The position numbers and the translations under genes are program-made. From the NCBI GenBank assembly GCA_964612145.1, contig CAZTBP010000007.1, positions 62,001 to 126,000 on the forward strand: DNA of 64,000 bases. Direction: 5' to 3'. Below, piece after piece: positions 1 through 8,822 of this stretch. The notes below the pieces were generated by a model. The model made no database searches. It was given only the letters and a program-made list of their open reading frames with translations, and was not told the DNA's origin. This DNA is from JAGNLV01 sp964612145 (lineage in GTDB: Bacteria > Zixibacteria > MSB-5A5 > GN15 > FEB-12). Each line of letters begins with the position of its first letter. Within the stretch, counting starts at the first letter, position 1.

Positions 1-2
1 CC

Positions 3-1178
3 GCCGAGGCCGGGCAGACAATCGATGCCTATCTTCAGAGCAAGGCGGGCGATCCAACCCGGTTCGACCGGTGGATCACCTCGCGCTTCAACAGCCTGGT
101 GCGTGATGTCACCGCCCAGTTTGACAACTACGAAATCACCCGGCCGGTGCGTGCCATGCAGAACTTCGTCATCGAGGAGCTGTCCAACTGGTACGTGCGG
201 AACAACCGCCGACGGTTTTGGGCCAAAGCGGATGATCCGTCGAAAATGCGGGCATACCTGACCCTGTACCGCATGCTCGAGGGCGTCTGTCACCTGACGG
301 CCCCGGTCGCTCCATTCCTTTCGGACCGAATCTGGACCGAACTGGCCGGCGTCGATCGCGAGAAACATGGGCTCCCTGTGTCGGTTCACATGACTGAATA
401 TCCAACGGCGGATGAAAGTCTGATTGATATCGACCTTGAAAACACGATGGACGTCGTCGAGAAAATCGTGTCGCTTGGCCGTGCCGCGAGATCGCGAAAA
501 AACCTTAAGGTCCGCCAGCCGCTGGCGAAACTGACAGTCAAGCTGCCGAAGAATGTTCCGTTCGAGCAGCTCGAACAATATCTTGGCATTATCAAGGACG
601 AACTCAATATCAAAGACATCGGCACGGCCGACGATATCGACCGGTATGTAACATACTCAGCTAAACTGAATTTCAAAACGGCCGGTCCGAAACTCGGCGC
701 CGATGTCAAAAAGGCAGCCCAACTTGTTAACGACCTGCCGTCCGATGAAATCAAATCCTTCGAGCAGTCCGGCACGCTCAAGCTGTCGGACAACGGCAAG
801 GAATACGTACTGACAGAGGACGATGTCGAGGTAATCCGCAACGAAGAGGAAGGCTTTGCCGTGGAGTCTGATGGACCGGTGACGGTCGCGCTGTCGACCG
901 AACTGACCGAAGAGCTCATCAACGAGGGATTCGCCCGCGAGATCGTAAACAAGATCCAGAACATGCGAAAATCCTCCGGATTTGATGTCACCGATCGTAT
1001 TACGGTCAAGGTTGCCTCCTCGGATCGACTCAAGAGTGCCGCTGAGGGCTGGGAAGAGTTCATCCGGCGCGAGACCCTGGCCGACAAGATAGACTTTACG
1101 GATAAGGCCGGCCTGGCCGACGGCACTGAATGGAACATTAACGGCGAGAAAAGCTCAATCGCCGTGGCCCGAGTATAG
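3..1178 (+). CDS. ileS: Isoleucyl-tRNA synthetase, C-terminal part (5' end outside window)
   Basis: This is the last 391 codons of a cytoplasmic class I aminoacyl-tRNA synthetase that charges tRNA-Ile; the reading frame is open at the left edge. The visible part covers the helical anticodon-binding domain, with the family motif WYVRNNRRRFW near residues 60-70. A long C-terminal extension follows, ending with a segment rich in charged residues (EELINEGFAREIVNKIQNM), which is typical of the long, eukaryote-like type-2 IleRS. The catalytic HIGH and KMSKS motifs lie outside the window. The stop is TAG, 19 nt before the DksA-like gene, so ileS, the DksA-like gene and lspA probably form one operon. 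Identity rests on the motif plus the ileS-lspA neighbourhood, a common bacterial arrangement. Confidence 0.93.
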   Translation, partial: AEAGQTIDAYLQSKAGDPTRFDRWITSRFNSLVRDVTAQFDNYEITRPVRAMQNFVIEELSNWYVRNNRRRFWAKADDPSKMRAYLTLYRMLEGVCHLTAPVAPFLSDRIWTELAGVDREKHGLPVSVHMTEYPTADESLIDIDLENTMDVVEKIVSLGRAARSRKNLKVRQPLAKLTVKLPKNVPFEQLEQYLGIIKDELNIKDIGTADDIDRYVTYSAKLNFKTAGPKLGADVKKAAQLVNDLPSDEIKSFEQSGTLKLSDNGKEYVLTEDDVEVIRNEEEGFAVESDGPVTVALSTELTEELINEGFAREIVNKIQNMRKSSGFDVTDRITVKVASSDRLKSAAEGWEEFIRRETLADKIDFTDKAGLADGTEWNINGEKSSIAVARV

Positions 1179-1197
1179 AGTAGAGCAGGGACACGCC

Positions 1198-1581
1198 ATG
1201 CGTAAGAATGAAAAAGAAAAACTGCGCAAGCTCTTAAACGAAAAACGCAAAAAGCTTGTCGCGGAAATCAAGGAAACGATGAAGACCAGCTTCTCGGGTA
1301 CGATGGCGGAATCCGACGGCGACATTTCGACCTATTCGTATCACATGGCCGACCAGGCCACCGATGCGATGGATCGCGAAATGGCGTTTATGTATGCCTC
1401 CAAGTCGGGGCGCTTCCTGTACCATATCGATGAAGCCCTGCGCCGAATCGACACCAAGGATTTCGGAAAGTGCATCAAGTGCGGCGAACAGATCGGCATG
1501 GCCCGACTGGAAGCTGTCCCCCACGCCCGGATGTGCATCACGTGCAAAGAAGCCGAGGAACATGGTAAAGGCCGCCGCTAG
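1198..1581 (+). CDS. DksA/TraR-type C4 zinc-finger protein
   Basis: A 127-residue protein of the DksA/TraR family, whose members bind RNA polymerase through the secondary channel and modulate transcription, often with ppGpp. Residues 1-35 are a lysine-rich coiled-coil-like segment. Residues 93-118 hold the C4 zinc finger CIKCGEQI...CITC. The acidic tip sequence resembles that of DksA but I cannot tell whether it is a true DksA or a general-stress paralogue. The start is ATG with AGGGA about 9 nt upstream. It overlaps lspA by 20 nt, as often seen for the DksA-like gene between ileS and lspA. Confidence 0.88.
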   Translation: MRKNEKEKLRKLLNEKRKKLVAEIKETMKTSFSGTMAESDGDISTYSYHMADQATDAMDREMAFMYASKSGRFLYHIDEALRRIDTKDFGKCIKCGEQIGMARLEAVPHARMCITCKEAEEHGKGRR

Positions 1582-2131
1582 TTCGCATCGCAGCCTCTAT
1601 GTCCCTGCGGTCATCATCATCCTGATCGCCCTGATCGACCAGGTCACGAAACTCTGGGCTGTCAGTACCCTGAACCCGCAGGACCCGGTGCCGGTATTGG
1701 GCCAATTCCTTCAATTTACGCTCGTGTACAACGAGGGGGGAGCAATGGGAACCAACTTCGGTTCCACCGCCTATTACCTTATCTCCTCGATCCTGATCTT
1801 ACTTTTTGTCCTTTATTATCTTTATGTCAATCGGCATCTTAATCGGGTCGCTATTCCGCTGGCCCTGATCGCCGGTGGTGCGGTTGGGAACATTATCGAT
1901 CGCGTCCGGCTCGGACGGGTGGTTGATTTTATCGATGTCGATATATTCGATGTTGCTTTGTTCGGATACGAGCTCAATCGCTGGTGGACGTTTAATATCG
2001 CCGACGCTGCTATCAGTGTCTCGATTGTCTATCTGATTTACAGTTTGATCGCGCACCGCGGGGATCACAAGGAAGAGCTGCCGACGGTTGAGGAAGACCA
2101 GCCTCCCAACGGGCGCACGGATTCTATCTAA
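1562..2131 (+). CDS. lspA: Lipoprotein signal peptidase (signal peptidase II)
   Basis: A 189-residue inner-membrane aspartic peptidase that cleaves signal peptides from prolipoproteins after lipid attachment. Four hydrophobic segments are visible: residues ~11-30, ~60-80, ~90-108 and ~135-160. The two catalytic-Asp motifs are GAVGNIIDRV and TFNIADAAIS, and the VYNEGGAMG loop typical of LspA is present. I chose the ATG inside the end of the DksA-like gene because GAGG lies just upstream and the first membrane segment then starts about 10 residues in. Longer versions would add a non-hydrophobic leader. The charged C-terminal tail is about 25 residues. Confidence 0.93.
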   Translation: MVKAAASSHRSLYVPAVIIILIALIDQVTKLWAVSTLNPQDPVPVLGQFLQFTLVYNEGGAMGTNFGSTAYYLISSILILLFVLYYLYVNRHLNRVAIPLALIAGGAVGNIIDRVRLGRVVDFIDVDIFDVALFGYELNRWWTFNIADAAISVSIVYLIYSLIAHRGDHKEELPTVEEDQPPNGRTDSI

Positions 2132-2390
2132 GTTCTTTGCAATGTCCAGAGAACTATGACCATAATCAGTCCTTTTCCGAAGTATCTTTCCTCCAATTAA
2201 CCAAATTCCCCTTAACCTCCTGTCAGTCGCGGGTTTTTGCGCGCACGGAATATTAAAGCAGCGTGAGAACTGTGAGAGCTTCGTCGCACACGAGTTTTTC
2301 GAACGGTATAACAGTCCAGAAGATAACCACTTGGAAAATATTCCAGATTAATGCGACGGCATACTTGACGAGAGCCGTCGCACACTCTAT

Positions 2391-2399
2391 TTATGCACA
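2391..2399 (+). promoter_or_regulatory. DnaA box TTATGCACA
   Basis: An exact match to the TTATNCACA consensus, 232 bp before the dnaA start codon. It is paired with an inverted copy 110 bp downstream. Confidence 0.6.
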
Positions 2400-2509
2400 T
2401 GAAAACGACAGGACACCGTACTGTTGATAACCTGTGGGCAACATTGTTGCTTGTACGCAGCAAGCCGTTGTCTCTCCTGGGCTTCCGGCCAATCACACAA
2501 TCTTGAAAT

Positions 2510-2518
2510 TGTGCATAA
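2510..2518 (-). promoter_or_regulatory. DnaA box (TGTGCATAA on the plus strand)
   Basis: An exact match to the DnaA-box consensus on the minus strand, 112 bp before dnaA. A near-match, TTATGCAAA, follows at 2531-2539. Confidence 0.6.
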
Positions 2519-2630
2519 ATGTGTGGAGTATTATGCAAAACCGCCACTGGCCGTCTGCTATCTCGCCCAACAACAACACGGTTGCCCGTGGACACACAAT
2601 ACATTAAAAACAACCGAGGGGGATGGTACC

Positions 2631-4028
2631 TTGAGTCTGCAACAACCCATCCAAAATTCACAACAGTGGAAAGACTGCCAGCGCTACATCGCACAGCGAC
2701 TCAACGAGCAGTCTTTCAATACCTGGTTCAAATCGATCCAGGGACAAGCCAACGGCAACGGCTCATTCAAACTGGCCGTACCGAATCAATTTGTCGCGGA
2801 CTGGATTGAGGGACACTTTACCGATATTCTCGATGAAGCGTTCCGCGAAGTACTCGGTCAGCCATTTGAGATCGAGTTCATTGTCACCAATCCGGCCGAG
2901 ACACCCGAGCAGACATACATCGATTTCGCATCCACCCAGCAAACGACAACTTCACCGGCGCCGTCAGGACCGTCGGTAACAACATCCACTGATCATCGCC
3001 GGGGACGGCACAACCTGAATCGAAAATACGATTTCGATTCCCTGGTTATCGGTGACTTCAACCAGTTCGCCGTGGCTGCCTCGCAGGCGGTCGCAGAGGC
3101 CCCGGGGCTGGCCAAGTACAATCCGCTGTTTATCTACGGTGGGACGGGCCTCGGCAAGACACATATTGTCCAGGCGATCGGCAATTTTATCATCGACAAT
3201 TTCCCGAACAAGTCGGTTTTCTACGCCACCAGCGAGAAGTTTACGTCGGACTTCATAACAGCCATTTCAGACCGATCAATTGCCGATTTCACCCGGGTGT
3301 ACCGCGATGTTGACGTTCTCATAATCGATGACATCCAGTTTTTCTCGGGCAAAGAGTCGACGCAGGAGCAGTTCTTTCACACCTTCAATACCCTCCACCA
3401 CCAGGGAAAGATGATTGTCCTGAGTGCCGATCGACCGCCGCGGGAGATCAAGGGGCTCGAGGAACGGCTACTGTCCCGTTTTCAATGGGGTTTGGTGACC
3501 GATCTTCAGGCTCCCGATCTGGAAAACCGTACCGCCATCCTGTTTAAGAAACTGGAATCTGAGGGCACTCACTTGCCGGACAATGTCATCCGCTATATCG
3601 CCGACCAGGTCCAGACCAACATCCGCGAGCTCGAAGGAGCGCTTATCCGGATATTAGCCTACGCCTCGCTTCAGAAGCAGGAAGTTGACCTGAAGCTGGC
3701 TGAAAAAGTGCTCGGGGACACGATTGCCAAAAAACGACAGAATCTGGACATTGAGATTATCCAGAAGAAAGTGGCCGATTTCTTCAGGATCGATGTAGGT
3801 ATGATGAAAGCAAAAAAGAAGACTGCCGACGTCGTACTCGCTCGACAGGTGGCAATGTCTTTGGCTCGATCTTTAACGGACAACTCACTGAAAGCCATCG
3901 GTGACCAATTCGGCGGCCGAGATCACTCGACTGTCATTCACGCCTGCGATCTGATCTCGAAAAAGATGAGTACTGACCCGCAGCTTCGTGAGAATATCGA
4001 CAAAATCTCAGCGGCTTTATTGTACTAA
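2631..4028 (+). CDS. dnaA: Chromosomal replication initiator DnaA
   Basis: A 465-residue AAA+ protein that binds DnaA boxes, unwinds oriC and loads the replicative helicase. Domain I is residues ~1-90 (WKDCQRYIAQRL, SFNTWF), followed by a low-complexity Thr/Ser/Pro linker. The AAA+ domain carries Walker A GGTGLGKTH and Walker B VLIIDDIQF. The C-terminal domain IV has the DNA-binding signature GGRDHSTVIHAC. The start is taken as the TTG at 2631: a GAGGGGG ribosome-binding site lies about 8 nt upstream and the protein then begins right before domain I. The frame is open further upstream, but that stretch has no DnaA similarity and overlaps the DnaA boxes. The next gene is dnaN, the classical order. 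Confidence 0.97.
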   Translation: MSLQQPIQNSQQWKDCQRYIAQRLNEQSFNTWFKSIQGQANGNGSFKLAVPNQFVADWIEGHFTDILDEAFREVLGQPFEIEFIVTNPAETPEQTYIDFASTQQTTTSPAPSGPSVTTSTDHRRGRHNLNRKYDFDSLVIGDFNQFAVAASQAVAEAPGLAKYNPLFIYGGTGLGKTHIVQAIGNFIIDNFPNKSVFYATSEKFTSDFITAISDRSIADFTRVYRDVDVLIIDDIQFFSGKESTQEQFFHTFNTLHHQGKMIVLSADRPPREIKGLEERLLSRFQWGLVTDLQAPDLENRTAILFKKLESEGTHLPDNVIRYIADQVQTNIRELEGALIRILAYASLQKQEVDLKLAEKVLGDTIAKKRQNLDIEIIQKKVADFFRIDVGMMKAKKKTADVVLARQVAMSLARSLTDNSLKAIGDQFGGRDHSTVIHACDLISKKMSTDPQLRENIDKISAALLY

Positions 4029-4315
4029 CATTCTGTGGAAAGGGTCTGTGGAAAGCAACTGGATAACGATATATCGACGTAAATGTGTATATTTTCGGGA
4101 CAACCGCCACCGATATCCCCCGGCGATTGGGGACAAAAAGACGGTCTCGAAAATTCATTAAAAGGTTGCCTTGCAAGAAAAAACATCTACATATTGACTC
4201 GCGAAAGGCCCTTGTTCACATTTACACAGGGCTTATTACTGTTATTTGATAGATATATACCTGAGGAATAATAAAACATACTGTTGAGAAATCGTCCACG
4301 CAGGAGACCGCATAG
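4029..4315. promoter_or_regulatory. dnaA-dnaN intergenic region, AT-rich, with degenerate DnaA boxes
   Basis: 287 bp with no gene. Two copies of TGTGGAAAG (4034-4042, 4047-4055) and TTGTTCACA (4212-4220) are imperfect DnaA boxes. The stretch 4230-4287 is strikingly AT-rich (Tat/ata runs), as expected of a DNA-unwinding element or a dnaN promoter. TTGACT at 4194-4199 could be a -35 element. In many phyla oriC sits exactly here; this is a candidate only. Confidence 0.45.
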
Positions 4316-5428
4316 ATGAAGTTTACTTTGCCGAAATCAAAACTGGGACAGTACCTGCAATACATACTGCAGGTGGTGCCCTCCAAATCAACACTGCCTA
4401 TTCTTTCCAATATTCTCATCGAGGCGTTGGAGAATAAACTGAAAATCTCGGCTACCGACCTCGATATCTCCATCACTGCTTCGGTCGACTGCAATGTAAC
4501 CAAAAAGGGAGCCGCGGCCCTGCCCGCTCGAATTCTGTTTGATATTATCAAAGAACTGCCGGAATCCGAGATCACGGTGGAGACCAGTGGGCAGCGAGTT
4601 GAACTGAAGATACCCAACGGCTCGTACAAAATTTCGTCGGTACCGCCGGAAGATTTTCCGAAATTGCCGGCTGTGAACACCAAGAAAGAAATCCGGATCC
4701 AGTCCGGCGACCTGATCAACATGATCAGGAAAACAACCTTCGCCTGTTCCGACGATGAAACCCGTCCGGCTCTCAACGGTGTCCTGTGGCAGACCAAGGG
4801 TGAGAAGATGCAGATGGTGGCCACCGATGGTCACCGACTGGCCCGCATGGCGGTTGATAACAAGAAGCTCAAAGGAATGTACGATGATGTTATTGTCCCA
4901 CCGAAAGTACTCAATCTGATTCCGAAATTTGTCGGTGATGATGACAAGGAAATCGGCATTATCTTTGGCGAGAACAACATTATTTTCAACCTGGAAGATA
5001 TCATTCTGACTTCACGCCTGCTGGAGGGTCCGTATCCAAATTTTGAGCAGGTTATCCCGAGTGATAACGATAAGAAACTGGTTGTCTCGCGAGAAGATCT
5101 TGCTGGCGCGGTGCGGCGGGTATCGATCCTGTCCAATGCGCTGACCCACCAGGTGAAATTCTCGGCCAAAGATAATTCCCTGACACTCTCGACAACAAAC
5201 GCCGACGTCGGGGGCGAAGGAAAAGAAGTTCTCGAGTGCGATTTTGTTGGTGAACAGATTGACCTTGGATATAACGCCAACTACGTAAATGAAATCCTGA
5301 CCAAAATTGAAAGCGAAGAAGTCGTTTTTGAACTTTCGACCAATGTATCGGCCGGAATCGTTTACAGCACCGACATCCCCAAGGAAGATTTCCTCTACCT
5401 GGTGATGCCGTTGCGACTGGCTGACTGA
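4316..5428 (+). CDS. dnaN: DNA polymerase III beta subunit (sliding clamp)
   Basis: A 370-residue protein that dimerises into the processivity ring around DNA and is the docking platform for polymerase III, MutS and others. The N-terminal sequence MKFTLPKSKLGQYLQYILQ and the segments VPSKSTLPILSNILIEA and MVATDGHRLARM are diagnostic. The C-terminus ends in the family-typical LVMPLRL. Three repeated clamp domains fit the full length. The start ATG has AGGAGA 8 nt upstream. An intrinsic terminator follows the stop, separating it partly from recF. Confidence 0.97.
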   Translation: MKFTLPKSKLGQYLQYILQVVPSKSTLPILSNILIEALENKLKISATDLDISITASVDCNVTKKGAAALPARILFDIIKELPESEITVETSGQRVELKIPNGSYKISSVPPEDFPKLPAVNTKKEIRIQSGDLINMIRKTTFACSDDETRPALNGVLWQTKGEKMQMVATDGHRLARMAVDNKKLKGMYDDVIVPPKVLNLIPKFVGDDDKEIGIIFGENNIIFNLEDIILTSRLLEGPYPNFEQVIPSDNDKKLVVSREDLAGAVRRVSILSNALTHQVKFSAKDNSLTLSTTNADVGGEGKEVLECDFVGEQIDLGYNANYVNEILTKIESEEVVFELSTNVSAGIVYSTDIPKEDFLYLVMPLRLAD

Positions 5429-5449
5429 GCAACGAACACAGTTTACTCA

Positions 5450-5480
5450 AACGGCAGATGTTTTCCGTCTGCCGTTTTTT
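5450..5480 (+). terminator. Intrinsic terminator after dnaN
   Basis: A perfect 9-bp stem AACGGCAGA / TCTGCCGTT with a 9-nt loop is followed by a T run. It sits only 9 nt before the recF start codon, so it may attenuate dnaN-to-recF read-through. Confidence 0.75.
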
Positions 5481-5489
5481 ATGCACTGA

Positions 5490-6578
5490 ATGAAAATACG
5501 CTCACTTACATTGAGTAATTTTCGTAATTTCGCACCGCTCCAACTGGAATTCGGTGAGCGCGTGAACATTTTCTATGGTGACAACGGCTCCGGAAAGACC
5601 AACCTGCTGGAGGCTATCTTTGTCCTCTGTCTGGGTCGATCACATCGAGGCGTGAATGAGACTGTCATGATACGTGAAGGTGAAGATGTCTACCGTATTG
5701 AGGGAGAGATTCAATACGGCGACGAAACCCATACGGTGGCGGTGGCCTATCAAAATCGCGGCCGCAAGAAGATCACGGTCGATCAGGTCCCGATCCGGAT
5801 TGCTGATTTGTATGACCGTTACTGTGCGGTAAGCGCCGGACCCGAAGACACTGAACTGCTGGCGGGATCCCCTTCGGTGCGCAGGACATTTCTCGATGTC
5901 TACCTCTCCCAGTTTTCAAGAAACTACCTCCAGCAACTGACTGACTACCAGCGCGTGCTGGCTCAGAAGAATGCTGCCCTGCGCAACGAACAAACTCCGG
6001 ATCCATTTAATACTCTGTTGATACCATTAGGGGTATCCATCACGACAAGTCGGGCCCGGTTCCTTGAGCAACTCGCCCCGCTGGCCGCCGAGCACTACGA
6101 TAAGATCGCCCACGGCGCCCAATTTAAGATGCACTACAAAGCCTCCGGCGCGCCTGAAGTCAAAGGCGTCGACAACCTGCAAATCAAAGAACAATTTGAA
6201 GCAAAGCTGGATTCCTACGCCGAGCGGGAACGAATTATGCAGTCTTCACTGGTCGGGCCGCATCGCGATGATATTATTTTCGAAATCGGCGACTATCCCG
6301 CCCGGACGCACGCCTCCCAGGGGGAGCTTCGTACCGGTGCAATCTCTCTCAAACTTGCTGTCTACCAGATGTTGGCAGCCCGGCGCGAGACCATGCCGCT
6401 TTTGTTGCTCGATGAGATATTTGCCGAGCTCGACGACAAACGGACCACTGGTTTGGTGAAGGCGTTTGAGAATTTCGAACAGCTTTTTCTCACCACCGCC
6501 TCGGAGCCGCCGTCCGAGCTCAACCATGATAGCCGTCGATTCGAAATCGCCCACGGCACGGTGAAGGGGATTGCCTGA
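5490..6578 (+). CDS. recF: DNA replication and repair protein RecF
   Basis: A 362-residue SMC-like ABC ATPase that with RecO and RecR loads RecA at gapped DNA. The N-terminus is SLTLSNFRNFAPLQLEF. Walker A is GDNGSGKTN (residues ~30-38). A signature-like HASQGELRT and Walker B MPLLLLDEIFAELDD lie near the C-terminus. Length matches the family. The start ATG lies immediately after the dnaN terminator and lacks a clear Shine-Dalgarno. The stop overlaps the next start by one base (TGATG), so the downstream ABC ATPase is translationally coupled to it. Confidence 0.95.
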   Translation: MKIRSLTLSNFRNFAPLQLEFGERVNIFYGDNGSGKTNLLEAIFVLCLGRSHRGVNETVMIREGEDVYRIEGEIQYGDETHTVAVAYQNRGRKKITVDQVPIRIADLYDRYCAVSAGPEDTELLAGSPSVRRTFLDVYLSQFSRNYLQQLTDYQRVLAQKNAALRNEQTPDPFNTLLIPLGVSITTSRARFLEQLAPLAAEHYDKIAHGAQFKMHYKASGAPEVKGVDNLQIKEQFEAKLDSYAERERIMQSSLVGPHRDDIIFEIGDYPARTHASQGELRTGAISLKLAVYQMLAARRETMPLLLLDEIFAELDDKRTTGLVKAFENFEQLFLTTASEPPSELNHDSRRFEIAHGTVKGIA

Positions 6579-7624
6579 TGACGGGTTTGACAGTCAAATC
6601 CATCTGGAAGTCGTTCGACTCGAATCCGGTGCTGCGCGATGTCTCACTCGAATTGGCCGAGGGCGAACTACTGGTACTGCTCGGGCCATCGGGCTGCGGC
6701 AAATCAACGTTGCTTAGACTGATCGCCGGTTTGGAAGAACTCGACCATGGTGAGATCTGGATCGGTGACAAGCGGGTCGATCAGTTGCAGCCCAAGAACC
6801 GCAATGTCTCAATGGTCTTTCAGAACTACTCACTCTATCCGCATATGACGGTCGAGCAGAACCTCGAGTTTCCCCTGAAGATAGCTAAAGTATCCCGTGG
6901 CGAACGCAAATTACTGGTCTATCGCACGGCGGAATTGCTCGGGCTGGAAGAGCGGATGCAGCACAAGCCGGGGCAGCTTTCCGGCGGCCAGCGGCAGCGG
7001 GTCGCGCTCGGACGGGCCATTATCCGGGAGCCGTCGTTGTTTCTGCTCGATGAGCCGTTATCCAATCTCGATGCTGACCTTCGCGCCCGCATGCGGCTGG
7101 AGATTGTCAATCTCCAGAAGCGCCTGAACACCACCATGGTTCACGTGACCCACGACCAGGCCGAGGCACTCACCATGGCTGACCGGGTCGGCTTGCTCAA
7201 CGAGGGCCAGCTGGTGCAGGTCGGGCGGCCGGAGGAACTTTACAACGATCCGGCGACCCTGTTTGCAGCGCAATTTGTCGGCTCACCCAAAATCAACAGC
7301 TTTGAGATTGAGATACGCGAGGACAGTATTTCCGTGCTGGACTTTTCACGGTCAACCATACTGGTCACACTTCCGGAGAAACCGCTGACAGCAGCTATCC
7401 GTCCGGAGAAGATCAGGGTCGGGACCGACGGTATGTTTGCTGCTGATGTCATCGGGTGTGAGTATTTCGGTGACCAGTATATCGTTACTATGAAATTCGG
7501 GGAGATTGAGCTGACCGCATCGGGTGTGGAGCGGTTGTGGCATCCGGGGGAGGCGGTCCGGTTCTCGGTGGAGCCGTCGGAAGTGTTCTTTTTCGATCGC
7601 GAGAGTGGTCTGCGGGTGCGGTAA
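6578..7624 (+). CDS. ABC transporter ATP-binding protein of the MalK/UgpC/PotA type, orphan
   Basis: A 348-residue cytoplasmic ATPase subunit of an importer. The nucleotide-binding domain (residues ~1-235) has Walker A GPSGCGKST, Q-loop region MVFQNYSLYPHMT, signature LSGGQRQRVALGRAI, Walker B LFLLDEPLSNLDA and the H-loop VHVTHDQAEAL. A C-terminal TOBE-type regulatory domain follows (residues ~240-348), which places it in the carbohydrate/polyamine importer group. No permease or substrate-binding protein is nearby, so its partners must be encoded elsewhere, or one ATPase serves several importers as MsmK does in other bacteria. Its coupling to recF looks fortuitous. Confidence 0.88.
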   Translation: MTGLTVKSIWKSFDSNPVLRDVSLELAEGELLVLLGPSGCGKSTLLRLIAGLEELDHGEIWIGDKRVDQLQPKNRNVSMVFQNYSLYPHMTVEQNLEFPLKIAKVSRGERKLLVYRTAELLGLEERMQHKPGQLSGGQRQRVALGRAIIREPSLFLLDEPLSNLDADLRARMRLEIVNLQKRLNTTMVHVTHDQAEALTMADRVGLLNEGQLVQVGRPEELYNDPATLFAAQFVGSPKINSFEIEIREDSISVLDFSRSTILVTLPEKPLTAAIRPEKIRVGTDGMFAADVIGCEYFGDQYIVTMKFGEIELTASGVERLWHPGEAVRFSVEPSEVFFFDRESGLRVR

Positions 7625-7949
7625 TCCGGAGCGTCGACTTCTTTCGTCAAGCCAGACCACTAAACAATCCGAATGCAGAATCATTAGTAGTAATGTGGTG
7701 GCCGAAATTCGGTTGCTAAAATTGGTAAGAGATACGACATTGTGTCTAGTTATTTGACCGGTAATGAACGAATGGACCGACCTTTCGGGCAACGCCATTT
7801 CAGTTGATTTCGTCTGAGGGAAAATGGGTCATGGGTCAACCGATCGTGCGCTTGAGCAGCTGCATTATTTTAGGTAGTGCAGCGGGCTTTCACGATTCGT
7901 TTGATAAACGGTGGGTAGGCGAGCAATCGCGCGCCGACGCATCGTTGCC
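7625..7949. other. Gene-free stretch between the ABC ATPase and mutM
   Basis: 325 bp between convergent genes. I see no terminator with a T run, no RNA gene and no protein of recognisable family; short open frames here are weak and overlap mutM in antisense. Confidence 0.5.
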
Positions 7950-8801
7950 TCACCGTGGTCGCTGGCAGCGCGGACAGAAGTGGGCCGAACGGGAACCGAT
8001 CTTCTTGCGCGCAATGAAAGTACCGCACCGCACGCACGGAATCCCCTCGCGACCGTACGCCTTCAGATACTTCTGAAAATGCCCGGCCTTGCCGTTGATC
8101 CCGGTGTAGCTGTCTACTGAGGTCCCCATCTTGCCAATCGCCATCTCAAGCAGCCGCACAATCTCCTGATGCAAACCAATCAGCTTCCGTCTCGCAATCG
8201 ATGATGTCAGTCGGGTTGGGTGGATCCGCAGAGCATAGAGGGATTCATCGGCATAGATATTCCCGAGCCCGGCAATGAACGACTGGTCAAGCAGGGCCGG
8301 CTTGATCATGCGATGCGATTTCTTGCATCGTTCGGCGAATTCCTCAGCCGTAACGTCCCATGGCTCCGGTCCTAACTCCCGAAGACCATCCTGCCGCATC
8401 AGTTCATCGTTGCGAAAGACCCGGAGCCGTCCAAACCGACGATAATCATTAAACCGAAGGTGCCGGTCGTTGTTGTTTGCGGGATCGACGAAATCGAAAA
8501 TGACGAGATCGTGTTTGTCTATTTTGCGTTTCGGCTCATAGTAAAAAAAGTGCCCAGTCATTTTCAAGTGAGCCCAAAGCGTGATTTCGCCGGAGAGGCG
8601 CATGAGGATATTCTTTCCCCGACGGTCAACCCGCTCGATCGTGCGATCTTTGAGTACCTGCGGAAAACTTTTTTTCCCGAACGAGTCACTGACCACCGTC
8701 GATTTGGGCGGTGCGTGCAGTGTCACGCGTCTGATCGTCTTACCGACTACCGTCTTGCGGAGGCCGCGACAGACAGTTTCTACTTCGGGGAGTTCAGGCA
8801 T
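7950..8801 (-). CDS. mutM: Formamidopyrimidine-DNA glycosylase (Fpg/MutM)
   Basis: A 283-residue bifunctional DNA glycosylase/AP lyase that removes 8-oxoguanine and ring-opened purines. The mature N-terminus is PELPEVETV, where Pro2 is the catalytic nucleophile and Glu3 acts as general acid. The helix-two-turn-helix region includes QSFIAGLGNIYADESLY. The C-terminal zinc finger has the four cysteines CVRCGT...CPRC. It lies 21 bp downstream of uvrA on the same strand, so the two repair genes likely form an operon. Confidence 0.96.
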   Translation of the reverse strand: MPELPEVETVCRGLRKTVVGKTIRRVTLHAPPKSTVVSDSFGKKSFPQVLKDRTIERVDRRGKNILMRLSGEITLWAHLKMTGHFFYYEPKRKIDKHDLVIFDFVDPANNNDRHLRFNDYRRFGRLRVFRNDELMRQDGLRELGPEPWDVTAEEFAERCKKSHRMIKPALLDQSFIAGLGNIYADESLYALRIHPTRLTSSIARRKLIGLHQEIVRLLEMAIGKMGTSVDSYTGINGKAGHFQKYLKAYGREGIPCVRCGTFIARKKIGSRSAHFCPRCQRPR

Positions 8802-8822
8802 TTGTTCGATTCCGTCGGGAAA

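Larger units (their letters stand above)
2132..2630. promoter_or_regulatory. Gene-free region upstream of dnaA with DnaA boxes (dnaA control region / candidate oriC)
   Basis: About 500 bp with no convincing gene between lspA and dnaA. It contains two perfect DnaA boxes of the TTATNCACA type in opposite orientation (2391-2399 and 2510-2518) and a one-mismatch copy TTATGCAAA at 2531-2539. DnaA-box clusters next to dnaA mark autoregulatory promoters and, in many bacteria, oriC. I see no single dominant AT-rich unwinding tract, so calling this the origin is inference. Confidence 0.55.

Noticed and set aside
7804..8076. A 90-codon plus-strand frame before mutM
   Set aside because: It runs into antisense of mutM and shows no family features or ribosome-binding site.
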